Origin: Acidaminobacter sp. JC074 | GTDB taxonomy: Bacteria; Bacillota; Clostridia; Peptostreptococcales; Acidaminobacteraceae | Reading direction: 5' to 3' | Length of the DNA stretch: 64,000 bases | Assembly: GCF_022496765.1 (NCBI RefSeq) | Contig: NZ_VANV01000011.1 | Coordinates: 124,001 to 188,000, forward strand | Shown here: one piece after another, positions 33,601 through 40,465 of the stretch | Numbering within the stretch: the stretch's first letter is position 1 | How the letters are laid out: each line of letters opens with the position of its first letter | Translations under genes and position numbers: made by a program | Notes under the pieces: model-generated | The model's input: only the letters and a program-made list of their open reading frames with translations | What the model was told of the DNA's origin: nothing | Database searches by the model: none

Positions 33601-35589
33601 ATGAAAATGTCTATAGCAGATGAGTTTAATCTTTATGTATTCCCTAGAGATATCTCTATAAACATAGCCAATCCTATAGATTTAAAGGTGCTCTGTGAAA
33701 CTTTTGAAGATTCGGATGTTCATATTGTGATTGGTTCAGATGTTATTTTAAATGCGTCTGCTTATAAGAAGCCCGTCGAGCCTTATTCGATTCATAATCT
33801 GTCACATGTTATTTTTGAAAGACATGCACAAGTCTACTCGAGTGTTGAGAAAAAACGCCTGCAGGAAAATGTAGATGCCCTTCAAAAGGAAGTGGTTCGA
33901 TTGGTTTTACCACCTCAGTTTGAGCAGATATCATCTACTCAGATCAGAAACTACATTGACCAGAATAGAGATATATCTGATTTAATTGATCCTTTAGCGC
34001 AGAAGTACATTTATGCCAGAGGACTTTACCAAAGAGAACCGCAGTTTAAAGAAATGATCACAACCAAGTCTGTTAAGGTTGAGATAGTCGATACCATATC
34101 AGACGAACTCTTAGAAGAGTTAACAAACCATGTACATGAGTCTACAAGACCCGATAGAGCAGTTTTAGAAGACTTGATTAAAAGGAGAAATCCAAGAGCC
34201 ATTGTACTTAGGTCCATCAATGATCATAACAGGATAATTGCTTTTTCAATCTTCCATTGGTTACGTTCTTCCAATGTTTATGTCGAGTTTGCAGATGAGC
34301 ATGTAGCAGAGTATATATTAAAGAATTCGGTGGGAAGAATCCTGATTGTTGACGCTATAGCTGTTAACAAACGCTACTCCTTCTCAGATCCTGAGCAGAT
34401 GATTTTAACAGAGACTTTGGCATTCTGTTTATCAAAAGATTACTCATACTCAGTTGTCAATGTTATCAAGGGCTGTCCTTTATCAGATGCTATGCATGAT
34501 CTATTAGACTTACATGGTTTTATAAAGGTTGATGAAAAAGTGACGGGCCACGTCATCTATGCAGTGGAAATGTCATCACCATGTACCTTGAATTTAGATG
34601 CGAGAACGGTTCTAAAAGAACCACTACGTTCAAATACCAATGTACATGATGCTGTTATTCGTTCTAGAAAAAAACTGCAGAAGGCTATTTCAAAGCTTTA
34701 TCCAGGCCAACTTGTATTGTCCTTTGACAGGACTATGCTCTATGAAAACTTAATCAAGAAAATTGCAGATTGTAATGGTGTTTCAACCATTCCAACAACA
34801 CCTAGAAGGCTTGGTTCTGCTATGTGTGTACCTTTTGGTGCCATCTTTAAAAGATGGATATTACCCAATACAGTCACAAAATCACTTCATACGGAACGTT
34901 TCTTTAGTCCGGATGTGGAGAACTACGACATACAGGCTTATCCATATTACTTAGACATTAATAACCAAGTTAAGCGCATCAAGTCTTTTGATAGACCTGT
35001 TATATTAGTGGATGACCTCCTTAATAAGGGCTATAGAATCAGAGCCATAGAACCCTTGATTTCTGCAGAGGACATAGAAATAGAAAAAGTGCTGGTTGGC
35101 ATTATGTCTGGTAGAGGTAAGTCTATACTAGAAAGACAAGACATTAAGGTGGACTCAGCCTACTTTATACCAAGAATGAAAGTCTGGTTTAATGAATCAT
35201 TGATGTATCCGTTTTTAGGTGGCGATACCTTATGGCGTGGTGTTATTCCAACGAGAAATATCATTCCGTCTATTAATCAGATACTGCCTTATACATCGCC
35301 TAACTTCATATCAGGTTCTTCTATGAAAGCCATTTATGAACTGTCGGAAGTATGCATTGAAAACGCCATAGATATCGTTAGAACCCTAGAGGATGAATAT
35401 CAGTTCTTAAATGAAAACAGTTTAACCCTTTCTCACTTAGGTGAAGTATTGGTTTCGCCAAGATTCCCAGATAGGGGAGAACGTATCAGTTATGATATGA
35501 GCCAGAAATCATCCGACTATTTGAAAAATGATTTAGAACAATTAAGAAGACTAAAGAAGTATGTAAACAAGGAATCTGTAACCTTATAG
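30685..35589 (+). CDS. Giant multidomain protein: HD, helical repeats, NadD-like NTase, GNAT-like, PRTase-like
   Basis: Soluble protein of 1634 residues with no membrane segment. Visible parts in order: a helical N-terminus; an HD domain (about 180-320) with H186 and H220-D221 in AAYGHDIGKYG; a long HEAT/ARM-like helical array (about 400-910); a NadD/cytidylyltransferase-like domain (about 920-1115) with VAFFPGAFDPFSLSHKE, IGSDVIL and ISSTQIRN (1082-1089), the HxGH motif being changed to SLSH; a GNAT-like region (about 1130-1300) with ILIVDAIAVNKRYS and LLDLHGFIKV; and a type I phosphoribosyltransferase-like domain (about 1320-1560) with the PRPP loop PVILVDDLLNKGYR (1438-1451). The combination suggests nucleotide or cofactor chemistry, but I know of no characterised protein with it. 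GTGAGGT precedes the ATG. The dehydrogenase homologue follows after seven bases. Confidence 0.8.
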   Translation: MYVRMIKIREDIHQMFVDYLLSQEKAHLIGKIEECLISDNFESEMMFLIEENHFKTQDILQLFYDCYKVVTNNFMTFETLEAVEEYSYQYALSLSFKEAAQIKLDENRNQLAVMTLKILREFFELQKEFDHDSWVARYSLDLLTNEETAVLEDDEYLRFTKYLKDEYVYEMMKMNQDLIGYSTLDHICGVHHLAVKIGRQLNHLGLPIDLGRVSGAAYGHDIGKYGCKPEESRKVAYYHYYYTAEWFNDREIVYIRNVAFNHSTWDLEIANLSLESLVLIYCDFRVKANENRSSRYPMKFYSLDDAFDVILSKLDNVDLAKEKRYRRVYNRLKDFENYMIEKGVNLDPDSEDCISQGHVTERKHYSIMQGDDIVENAKFLSIVHNIGIMNRLRDENSLNVMLEKARGLNNVDSLRSYQYILEEYSDYLTQKQKLIALKFLYERLMLPAEDIRKQTAALIGLLIANFDEIERKELPKGARKKVVEIDSFKLFENYLSKCMFPNLRIIGKHKEWIRLSMANMIEALLEHSPDDKCQIYLKILIQTFKRNVVQTELAPYMLEAIRGLPFQRIDEDLVVKIITYVNNVAYTEEPILRIHAYDVLCDMIPSLTPYQVKYIRTVHHTDDMDEISSAETYIRFKLLKLTGYKNNELEKYRQSCIEKVDGHSEVYLSNLKSATSWVCKKLQIELLLRFVVKYKKEDSFYLSMHLCNLLKVSSHESVRNAAGRGLIELSAYLSKGQINDIVIELLRALEMENYQYTKYICEYLGTLMTKLEVQEFLEIVDSFSEKVERANAQIVKLVLSTVGHVIEHMRIDMIGEEHFDWMRDKLLGILLKGFVNFDTKVNHVAINVIGKHLFDSKKLNIDDQAIIFKKMIKKIISLMANTDESKELVYLNNCAGLNHIYNFISEYTFEKGDLTLDERRKVAFFPGAFDPFSLSHKEIAKGIRDLGFEVYLSVDEFSWSKRTQPNLIRRDIMKMSIADEFNLYVFPRDISINIANPIDLKVLCETFEDSDVHIVIGSDVILNASAYKKPVEPYSIHNLSHVIFERHAQVYSSVEKKRLQENVDALQKEVVRLVLPPQFEQISSTQIRNYIDQNRDISDLIDPLAQKYIYARGLYQREPQFKEMITTKSVKVEIVDTISDELLEELTNHVHESTRPDRAVLEDLIKRRNPRAIVLRSINDHNRIIAFSIFHWLRSSNVYVEFADEHVAEYILKNSVGRILIVDAIAVNKRYSFSDPEQMILTETLAFCLSKDYSYSVVNVIKGCPLSDAMHDLLDLHGFIKVDEKVTGHVIYAVEMSSPCTLNLDARTVLKEPLRSNTNVHDAVIRSRKKLQKAISKLYPGQLVLSFDRTMLYENLIKKIADCNGVSTIPTTPRRLGSAMCVPFGAIFKRWILPNTVTKSLHTERFFSPDVENYDIQAYPYYLDINNQVKRIKSFDRPVILVDDLLNKGYRIRAIEPLISAEDIEIEKVLVGIMSGRGKSILERQDIKVDSAYFIPRMKVWFNESLMYPFLGGDTLWRGVIPTRNIIPSINQILPYTSPNFISGSSMKAIYELSEVCIENAIDIVRTLEDEYQFLNENSLTLSHLGEVLVSPRFPDRGERISYDMSQKSSDYLKNDLEQLRRLKKYVNKESVTL

Positions 35590-35596
35590 GAGATTT

Positions 35597-36745
35597 ATGA
35601 ACTATTATAGAAAAGACCAGTTGGAGATTATGTCAGATCTTCAACTGGATAAGACTTACACACCCATAAAAGAACTGACTCAAGATGTTGTTTATTACCT
35701 ATATGAAGATGATCACAAAGAAGCTATGGGTATCCATAGAATCGAAGATGATGCTTTTTACAAGACACATAGAGAATCTTTAATAGGCAAACTTTGTCAA
35801 CCTGCCAATAAAGAGGTTATTGGCATTAACTTAAAGAAGGTCTCTTTACCAGAAACGTTAAAGAAAAAGCCTTATAGACTTCATGTTTTAGGTTTAGGTG
35901 ATGTTGGTGGTATGATGCTTTCAGCCTTAAGATTGATAGGGGGAGATTGCCTAGAGGCCATTGGTATATTTGACTTGGATGAAAACAAGGTCAAGAGGTG
36001 GTGCTATGAACTTAATCAGATCATGACCATTGATAGGGGACCATATCCGCCTGTATATGGTGTAAGTATGGATGACCTCTTTGAATGTGATGCATTTGTA
36101 TTTACTGCATCATCTAGAATACCAGAAGTCGGTTCTGATGTAAAAGATGTGAGAATGTATCAGTTAGAAGCCAACACAAAGATCATCTCAATTTATGCCA
36201 AAATGGCTAAAGAGAGAAACTTCCAGGGACAGTTTATTGTTGTATCAGACCCTGTAGATTTGCTTTGTAGAGCGGTATTATCACATGGACTTAGACCAGA
36301 ACAGATTAAAGGTTTTGGACTTGGTGTTATGCATGCCAGGGCTTGTTACTACAGCGAAAGACATGATATGGATTATTATAAGGACCAAGGAAGAGCCTTT
36401 GGTCCACATGGCAAGCATTTAATTATTGCTGACTCCATAGACAATTACAACCAGAAAAAATCACTATTCTTAACTGACAAGACAGTCAAGGCTAACCTAG
36501 ATGTAAGGGCAGTGGGCTATAAGCCTTTTATAGCACCGGCCTTATCTTCGGCAGCCATGTCCATACTGGCTTATCTAGAAGGAAAACCGCATTATTCTAC
36601 AGTTTATGTAGATGGGGTTTATTTTGGATGTAAAAATAGAGTAGACAACTTAGTTTATGTTCATACAGAAAAGAATGATCTGCCTGAACAACTTTTAGAA
36701 AGATTGACAGCAACCTATGAGGAGTTGAAATCATTTGAATTCTAA
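35597..36745 (+). CDS. Lactate/malate dehydrogenase-like protein
   Basis: A 382-residue homologue of NAD-dependent 2-hydroxyacid (LDH/MDH) dehydrogenases with an extra N-terminal segment of about 90 residues. The dinucleotide fold is intact: VLGLGDVGGMML and the acidic IGIFDLDENK. Catalytic-site equivalents: VSDPVDLL (Asn of NPVD replaced by Asp), GLGVMHARACYY (Asp of LDxxR lost, Arg kept) and FGPHGKHLIIAD (His kept). The active site is thus altered and the substrate is probably not lactate or malate. AGGAG lies six bases before the ATG. It lies between the giant protein and a flavoprotein in one operon. Confidence 0.82.
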   Translation: MNYYRKDQLEIMSDLQLDKTYTPIKELTQDVVYYLYEDDHKEAMGIHRIEDDAFYKTHRESLIGKLCQPANKEVIGINLKKVSLPETLKKKPYRLHVLGLGDVGGMMLSALRLIGGDCLEAIGIFDLDENKVKRWCYELNQIMTIDRGPYPPVYGVSMDDLFECDAFVFTASSRIPEVGSDVKDVRMYQLEANTKIISIYAKMAKERNFQGQFIVVSDPVDLLCRAVLSHGLRPEQIKGFGLGVMHARACYYSERHDMDYYKDQGRAFGPHGKHLIIADSIDNYNQKKSLFLTDKTVKANLDVRAVGYKPFIAPALSSAAMSILAYLEGKPHYSTVYVDGVYFGCKNRVDNLVYVHTEKNDLPEQLLERLTATYEELKSFEF

Positions 36746-37757
36746 TGTTTTACATGTACAGATGAGTGAATCAAAGACTTATGAGTCTTTGATTCAAAAG
36801 ATAACAAGTAATACAGTAAAATACACAGATCAAGAATTATCAGACAAACGCATCGTATTTGTCATCCACCTAGATGAAATCGGTTATGATCTGAACATAT
36901 TAGGCTGGTTAAAGACTTTGCCTGAAAAGTCTTTTAGAGGTTCTGTGGGCAGTCTTATTGTGACCAGTCCCACACCTTATCATACGAAGTCATTTGCACA
37001 GGATGTTATCTTGCTTGCAAACAAGTTAGGGATGACCTTTATAGGACATTCAGTTCTGGAAATCGTCAAGGATTATGAAAACTTTAAGACATGGCAAAAA
37101 ACAATAGACCTAAGTCTTGAGACCATTGCTATGAATCAAGGGAAGGACCTTCTTGAGAGACTAAGGGCATTTGAGACTGGTAAACTTAATAACCTAATAG
37201 CACTCCATGCCAGCTCTCGTAAAACATCCAATACACTGACTCTTTGGCATATGGTAAGAAAATATGTGACGGGTCTGGATATCAGGGAAATACATATAGA
37301 AAATGGTACTGTCGTTGATTGTATTGGTTGTCAGTTTCAAACATGTATCCACTATGGTAAAAACCATTCGTGTTTTTATGGTGGTATTATGGTAGAAGAA
37401 GTATTGCCTGCCATTGAAACAAGTGATGCCTTGGTTTGGGTTTGTCCTAACTACAACGATGCTATATCTGCCAATATGATGGCGGTAATCAATCGTTTGA
37501 CAGTACTCTACAGGCAAATGTCATTTCATGATAAGGCTTGTTATGCTGTTATTGTATCAGGCAATTCTGGTTCAGACACAGTTGCTAAACAGCTTATTGG
37601 GGCCCTCAATATCAACAAGGGTTTTCAATTACCGCCGAATTTTGTCATTATGGCAACTGCCAATGATCCACTGAAAGTATTGGAAATAGAGGGGATTGAG
37701 AAAAAAGCTCAAAGGATGGCAGAAAACATAAACATTTTTTGTCAAAATGTAAAATAA
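36735..37757 (+). CDS. NADPH-dependent FMN reductase-like flavoprotein
   Basis: A 340-residue protein. Residues 1-150 are unrecognised. Residues about 150-340 form a flavodoxin-like fold of the FMN reductase / iron-sulfur flavoprotein type: LIALHASSRKTSNTLTLW for the FMN phosphate loop, a four-cysteine cluster DCIGCQFQTCIHYGKNHSC, then LVWVCPNYNDAISANMMAVINRLT. The cysteine spacing (C-x2-C-x4-C-x7-C) is not that of classical Isf, so cluster binding is uncertain. The start is TTG at 36735, served by AGGAG ten bases upstream; the ATG at 36762 has no ribosome binding site. It overlaps the dehydrogenase gene by 11 bases. Confidence 0.82.
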   Translation: MNSNVLHVQMSESKTYESLIQKITSNTVKYTDQELSDKRIVFVIHLDEIGYDLNILGWLKTLPEKSFRGSVGSLIVTSPTPYHTKSFAQDVILLANKLGMTFIGHSVLEIVKDYENFKTWQKTIDLSLETIAMNQGKDLLERLRAFETGKLNNLIALHASSRKTSNTLTLWHMVRKYVTGLDIREIHIENGTVVDCIGCQFQTCIHYGKNHSCFYGGIMVEEVLPAIETSDALVWVCPNYNDAISANMMAVINRLTVLYRQMSFHDKACYAVIVSGNSGSDTVAKQLIGALNINKGFQLPPNFVIMATANDPLKVLEIEGIEKKAQRMAENINIFCQNVK

Positions 37758-37761
37758 ATTA

Positions 37762-37790
37762 TTGAATTTTCTGAAAATTGATGTTATAAT
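37762..37790 (+). promoter_or_regulatory. Sigma-A promoter of the tandem-motif RNA
   Basis: TTGAAT (37762-37767), 17-bp spacer, TATAAT (37785-37790), beginning four bases after the flavoprotein stop. No start codon with an open frame follows; the transcript runs through three repeated motifs to a terminator. Confidence 0.8.
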
Positions 37791-37840
37791 TAATTAATCT
37801 TATATAAGACATAAAGAAAGCAATTGCAAAGTAGATTAAT

Positions 37841-38001
37841 TTACTATAGGATGTAACTTAATAATTAAGGAGATGATTCCACCAAAAAGAGAAAGTTTAC
37901 TTAAGGAAGACACTTACTAGTTTGAAAGGAGATGGTTCCGCCAATTTAGTTAGATAATTACTTAAGGACGTAACTTAACGATTAAGGAGGAGATTCCACC
38001 A
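37841..38001 (+). repeat. Three imperfect 44-47-nt units within the candidate RNA
   Basis: Units start with TTACTATAGG, TTACTTAAGG and TTACTTAAGG, and end with TTCCACCA, TTCCGCCA and TTCCACCA. Starts are 56 and 61 bases apart, separated by AT-rich linkers of 12-14 bases. Confidence 0.85.
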
Positions 38002-38034
38002 TACTAGTTATAGAAGAAATTCAAGAAGAAACAT

Positions 38035-38077
38035 AAGCCGCATTAGGAGTTGAATACAACTGTTATTGTGGCTTTTT
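38035..38077 (+). terminator. Terminator of the candidate small RNA
   Basis: Outer stem AAGCCGCA / TGTGGCTT (one G-U), inner stem AGTTG-AATA-CAACT, followed by TTT after the stem's own TT. Confidence 0.8.
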
Positions 38078-38093
38078 CTATGCCCTAAAACAT

Positions 38094-38117
38094 AAAAATA
38101 AGCGCTCTGCGCTTATT
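38094..38117 (-). terminator. Terminator of the pseudokinase-like gene
   Basis: On the minus strand AATAAGCGC-AGA-GCGCTTATT followed by TTT. The stem includes the stop codon and would face the small RNA terminator from the other side. Confidence 0.82.
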
Positions 38118-40146
38118 TGAAAGTTCTAATAGATAATTCATCGAACCAAACAATTGTGTCTTCAGCTTCTAATCTGATGACCAACTTATCAAGATTCTTA
38201 TCCCCACTCATTTGAAGTGACACGATCGACCAATCTAAGACCGTACCCTTGTCTGATACAATTTCCTTGTTATAAACGTTAGAGTTGTTGTTATAGCCTA
38301 ATACTTGTACCTTAATAGGCACTGCCTTATTAGACATGATCATAAAAGAAATCGTTGATCCTTTTGGTATAAGGACAGAATCAAATGAGAGAGAAGCAGA
38401 GTTTTCGCTGCCTTCAAACTCCATTTTCAAAGATTTAGTACCTTTATTGTAAATTGAAGTATCTTCAACAACATTAATGGTCGTGGACATATCAAACTGG
38501 TCTAACTGCTCCTCATCAGAAGCAGCAGATTTAAAAGCTTGATTGGATGCCAGTTCATTTTGTGTCTGTATTTGATTTTCTAAAGCCTTGCTTTCAGGAC
38601 TCTGATATTCTTTTTCAATCACATGTGGGTCACTGAAAAGATTGTTTGAATCAATGACTGTCAACTTGATTTTATATGTACCAGGCGTCAAACCTTCAGC
38701 TTCAAAGTTGGCATTTTTCTTACCAGTTTCACTGGCTAAAACCTTATCATCCTTACTGACTTCCCAGTAACTTTCAACGATTGTGCCTTCACCAAATGCC
38801 TTGCTGGTATTTTCACATATAAGTTTATTGCCTTGGATTTTAACTTCAAAACTTGCCTCTGGTGGAATCGGTGCTACGTCTTTTTCAAAGAGTGACGGTA
38901 TCCACATAAAGCCTAGTATAACCAGTAGTAAGGCTGCGAAGATAGTTGCTGGAATTAAGAAGTTGAATGCTTTCTTTTCTTCTTCCTCTTCCTCTTCTTC
39001 TACAAGCGTATTAGTTTCTTTGAAATGTTTTGGAATACCATAAACAGGTTCATCCAAATCAATCTTTTTCTTAACCTTTGGTTCTTCTATAACAGGTTCA
39101 GCTTCTTTAAGTGGTTCTTTAGGAGCTGGTTCAGTTTTCTTTTGTTTTTTCTCTTTCACAAAGAGTTCTTCTAATGAATTGGCATCTTCTAATTTGCTTA
39201 AATCAATGCTTTCCTCAATAGGACCCTTAGACCAGTCAATTGGTTCTGGTTCATAATCTTCTTCAGGTTGGTAATCCTCAATTTCTGGCTCAGGATCCTC
39301 AATTTCCGGAACCGGAAGTTCAGGTTTTGTATCTTCTGATACATCCATGCCCATTAAAATGGCACGTTCTTCGCCAGTAACAGCTTTAGTTTCTATTTCG
39401 TTTTTGTTTCTTTCATCGTATTCGTTGACATCAACAAATTCCATGAAAATATTATTTGGATGGGCATTGCCCATTAATGATTGAGTTTTGCTGTGCTGCT
39501 TTTTAAAGTAGATGGCTTTGAAGTCTGTAAACAGATCGTCAAAACACTTGTAATCCTTCTCTCGCTGAATAAGAGATTCAGTAAAACGGTGTAACTCGTC
39601 ATAAGCTGCAGAAGTCTTAAGCTCGTTGTAATTGGTGATTAAGACTCTCTGCATGACTTGCCCCATGTTTTTCGCGACCATGGTAAAAGGCATATCCTCA
39701 TTGATGCGTCTATCAAGATTGATATGTTCTTTTAGATATAGCTTGTGGTCTTTAAAAACAACCTGGCTTGAACCTATTAAAATATTAAGTAAGTAATTGT
39801 CGTAACCTATATAAGCAGTTGCCTGGTGTAAATACTCGTATAAGTAATCAATTCTTTCTTGATCACTTACATCTGAGAAATTCAAATGCAAACTGATGTT
39901 ATCGCCTTCTATGTAATTTGAAACTAGTATTATCTCGTCATTTATAATTTCAACATGCAATTTATTCTGAAGGGTATTGTCGATGAAATCCTTGAATCCT
40001 TCATCAAAGCGAGCATCCATTTTGAACTTATGGATTAAAACACGCTTCTGTGGCTGGTCTTTAAAGCAACCCTTGTAAATTGTTTGAAATTTATTTTCTT
40101 CGAGCAGGTCTTTTTCATCAAATAACTGATTATAAGATGGATTCAT
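38113..40146 (-). CDS. Membrane-spanning pseudokinase-like protein with PKD and jelly-roll parts
   Basis: A 677-residue single-pass membrane protein. Residues 1-215 resemble a protein-kinase fold: TIYKGCFKDQPQKRVLIHKF with a possible VAIK lysine, and a hinge-like ILVSNYIEGD. HRD and DFG are missing (NYLLNILIGSSQVVFKDHK stands where they would be), so it is probably a pseudokinase. Residues 240-385 are an acidic, proline-rich linker with an eight-glutamate run. One TM follows (about 393-413). Outside lie a PKD-like domain (about 420-505) and a C-terminal jelly-roll resembling carbohydrate-binding modules (about 540-677, WFDELSIRTFK). AGGAGG precedes the ATG. It may couple cell-surface binding to a cytoplasmic partner. 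Confidence 0.72.
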   Translation of the reverse strand: MNPSYNQLFDEKDLLEENKFQTIYKGCFKDQPQKRVLIHKFKMDARFDEGFKDFIDNTLQNKLHVEIINDEIILVSNYIEGDNISLHLNFSDVSDQERIDYLYEYLHQATAYIGYDNYLLNILIGSSQVVFKDHKLYLKEHINLDRRINEDMPFTMVAKNMGQVMQRVLITNYNELKTSAAYDELHRFTESLIQREKDYKCFDDLFTDFKAIYFKKQHSKTQSLMGNAHPNNIFMEFVDVNEYDERNKNEIETKAVTGEERAILMGMDVSEDTKPELPVPEIEDPEPEIEDYQPEEDYEPEPIDWSKGPIEESIDLSKLEDANSLEELFVKEKKQKKTEPAPKEPLKEAEPVIEEPKVKKKIDLDEPVYGIPKHFKETNTLVEEEEEEEEKKAFNFLIPATIFAALLLVILGFMWIPSLFEKDVAPIPPEASFEVKIQGNKLICENTSKAFGEGTIVESYWEVSKDDKVLASETGKKNANFEAEGLTPGTYKIKLTVIDSNNLFSDPHVIEKEYQSPESKALENQIQTQNELASNQAFKSAASDEEQLDQFDMSTTINVVEDTSIYNKGTKSLKMEFEGSENSASLSFDSVLIPKGSTISFMIMSNKAVPIKVQVLGYNNNSNVYNKEIVSDKGTVLDWSIVSLQMSGDKNLDKLVIRLEAEDTIVWFDELSIRTFK

Positions 40147-40465
40147 TCCTAACCTCCTACGGATCGGTATCTATATAAAATGTTGTTTAATCTAATGGAA
40201 ATGTGAAAGTGTTTTAACGCTTCTAAAGTGTAAACTGCTTATACTACTACATATATGTAAAAATCTACACTTTCACAAGATAATTATACTATATAATGTA
40301 TCAATTAAGAATAGAGAAAAGTGAAAAAAACTGCTAATTTACTAAAAAATGTTCGTTTTTTCCAGAATAAATGAATATGAGATTACAAACCCTTAGTTTT
40401 TCTACCTTTTTTGTAATCAAACTGATAAAATATTTATAAGTTATAAAAATGAATGAGGTGAGTCT
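40147..40465. promoter_or_regulatory. Divergent intergenic region with two inverted repeats
   Basis: No gene seen. An 11-bp perfect inverted repeat, TGTGAAAGTGT (40202-40212) and ACACTTTCACA (40267-40277), has a related AAAGTGTAAA between its arms. A second, GATTACAAA (40381-40389) and TTTGTAATC (40410-40418), lies nearer the plus-strand nuclease gene. Both divergent promoters should be here, but none is convincing enough to place. Confidence 0.5.

Larger units (their letters stand above)
37797..38077 (+). ncRNA. Candidate small RNA with three tandem structured units
   Basis: About 280 nt between a consensus promoter and an intrinsic terminator, with no credible gene. It has three related units at 37841-37884, 37897-37943 and 37958-38001. 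Units 1 and 3 each fold as TTAC-[TATAGGAT or TTAAGGAC]-GTAA, then CTTAA-N3-TTAAG, then GGAG-N4-TTCC and ACCA; unit 2 is a diverged copy ending GGAGATGGTTCCGCCA. AGGA occurs seven times, including the two hairpin loops and the terminator stem. This is like CsrA/RsmA-sequestering RNAs of proteobacteria, but the similarity is only in the motif. I recognise no known RNA family. Confidence 0.7.

Noticed and set aside
37921..37943. Fluoride riboswitch resemblance (GGAGATGGTTCCGCC)
   Set aside because: The required downstream CTGATG-type half is missing and the motif is repeated three times; no fluoride exporter follows.
37841..38001. CRISPR array
   Set aside because: Only three units, imperfect, with differing lengths and AT-rich short linkers; no cas genes.
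38783..39043. Serine-rich plus-strand open frame
   Set aside because: It is the antisense shadow of the glutamate-rich linker of the pseudokinase-like gene.
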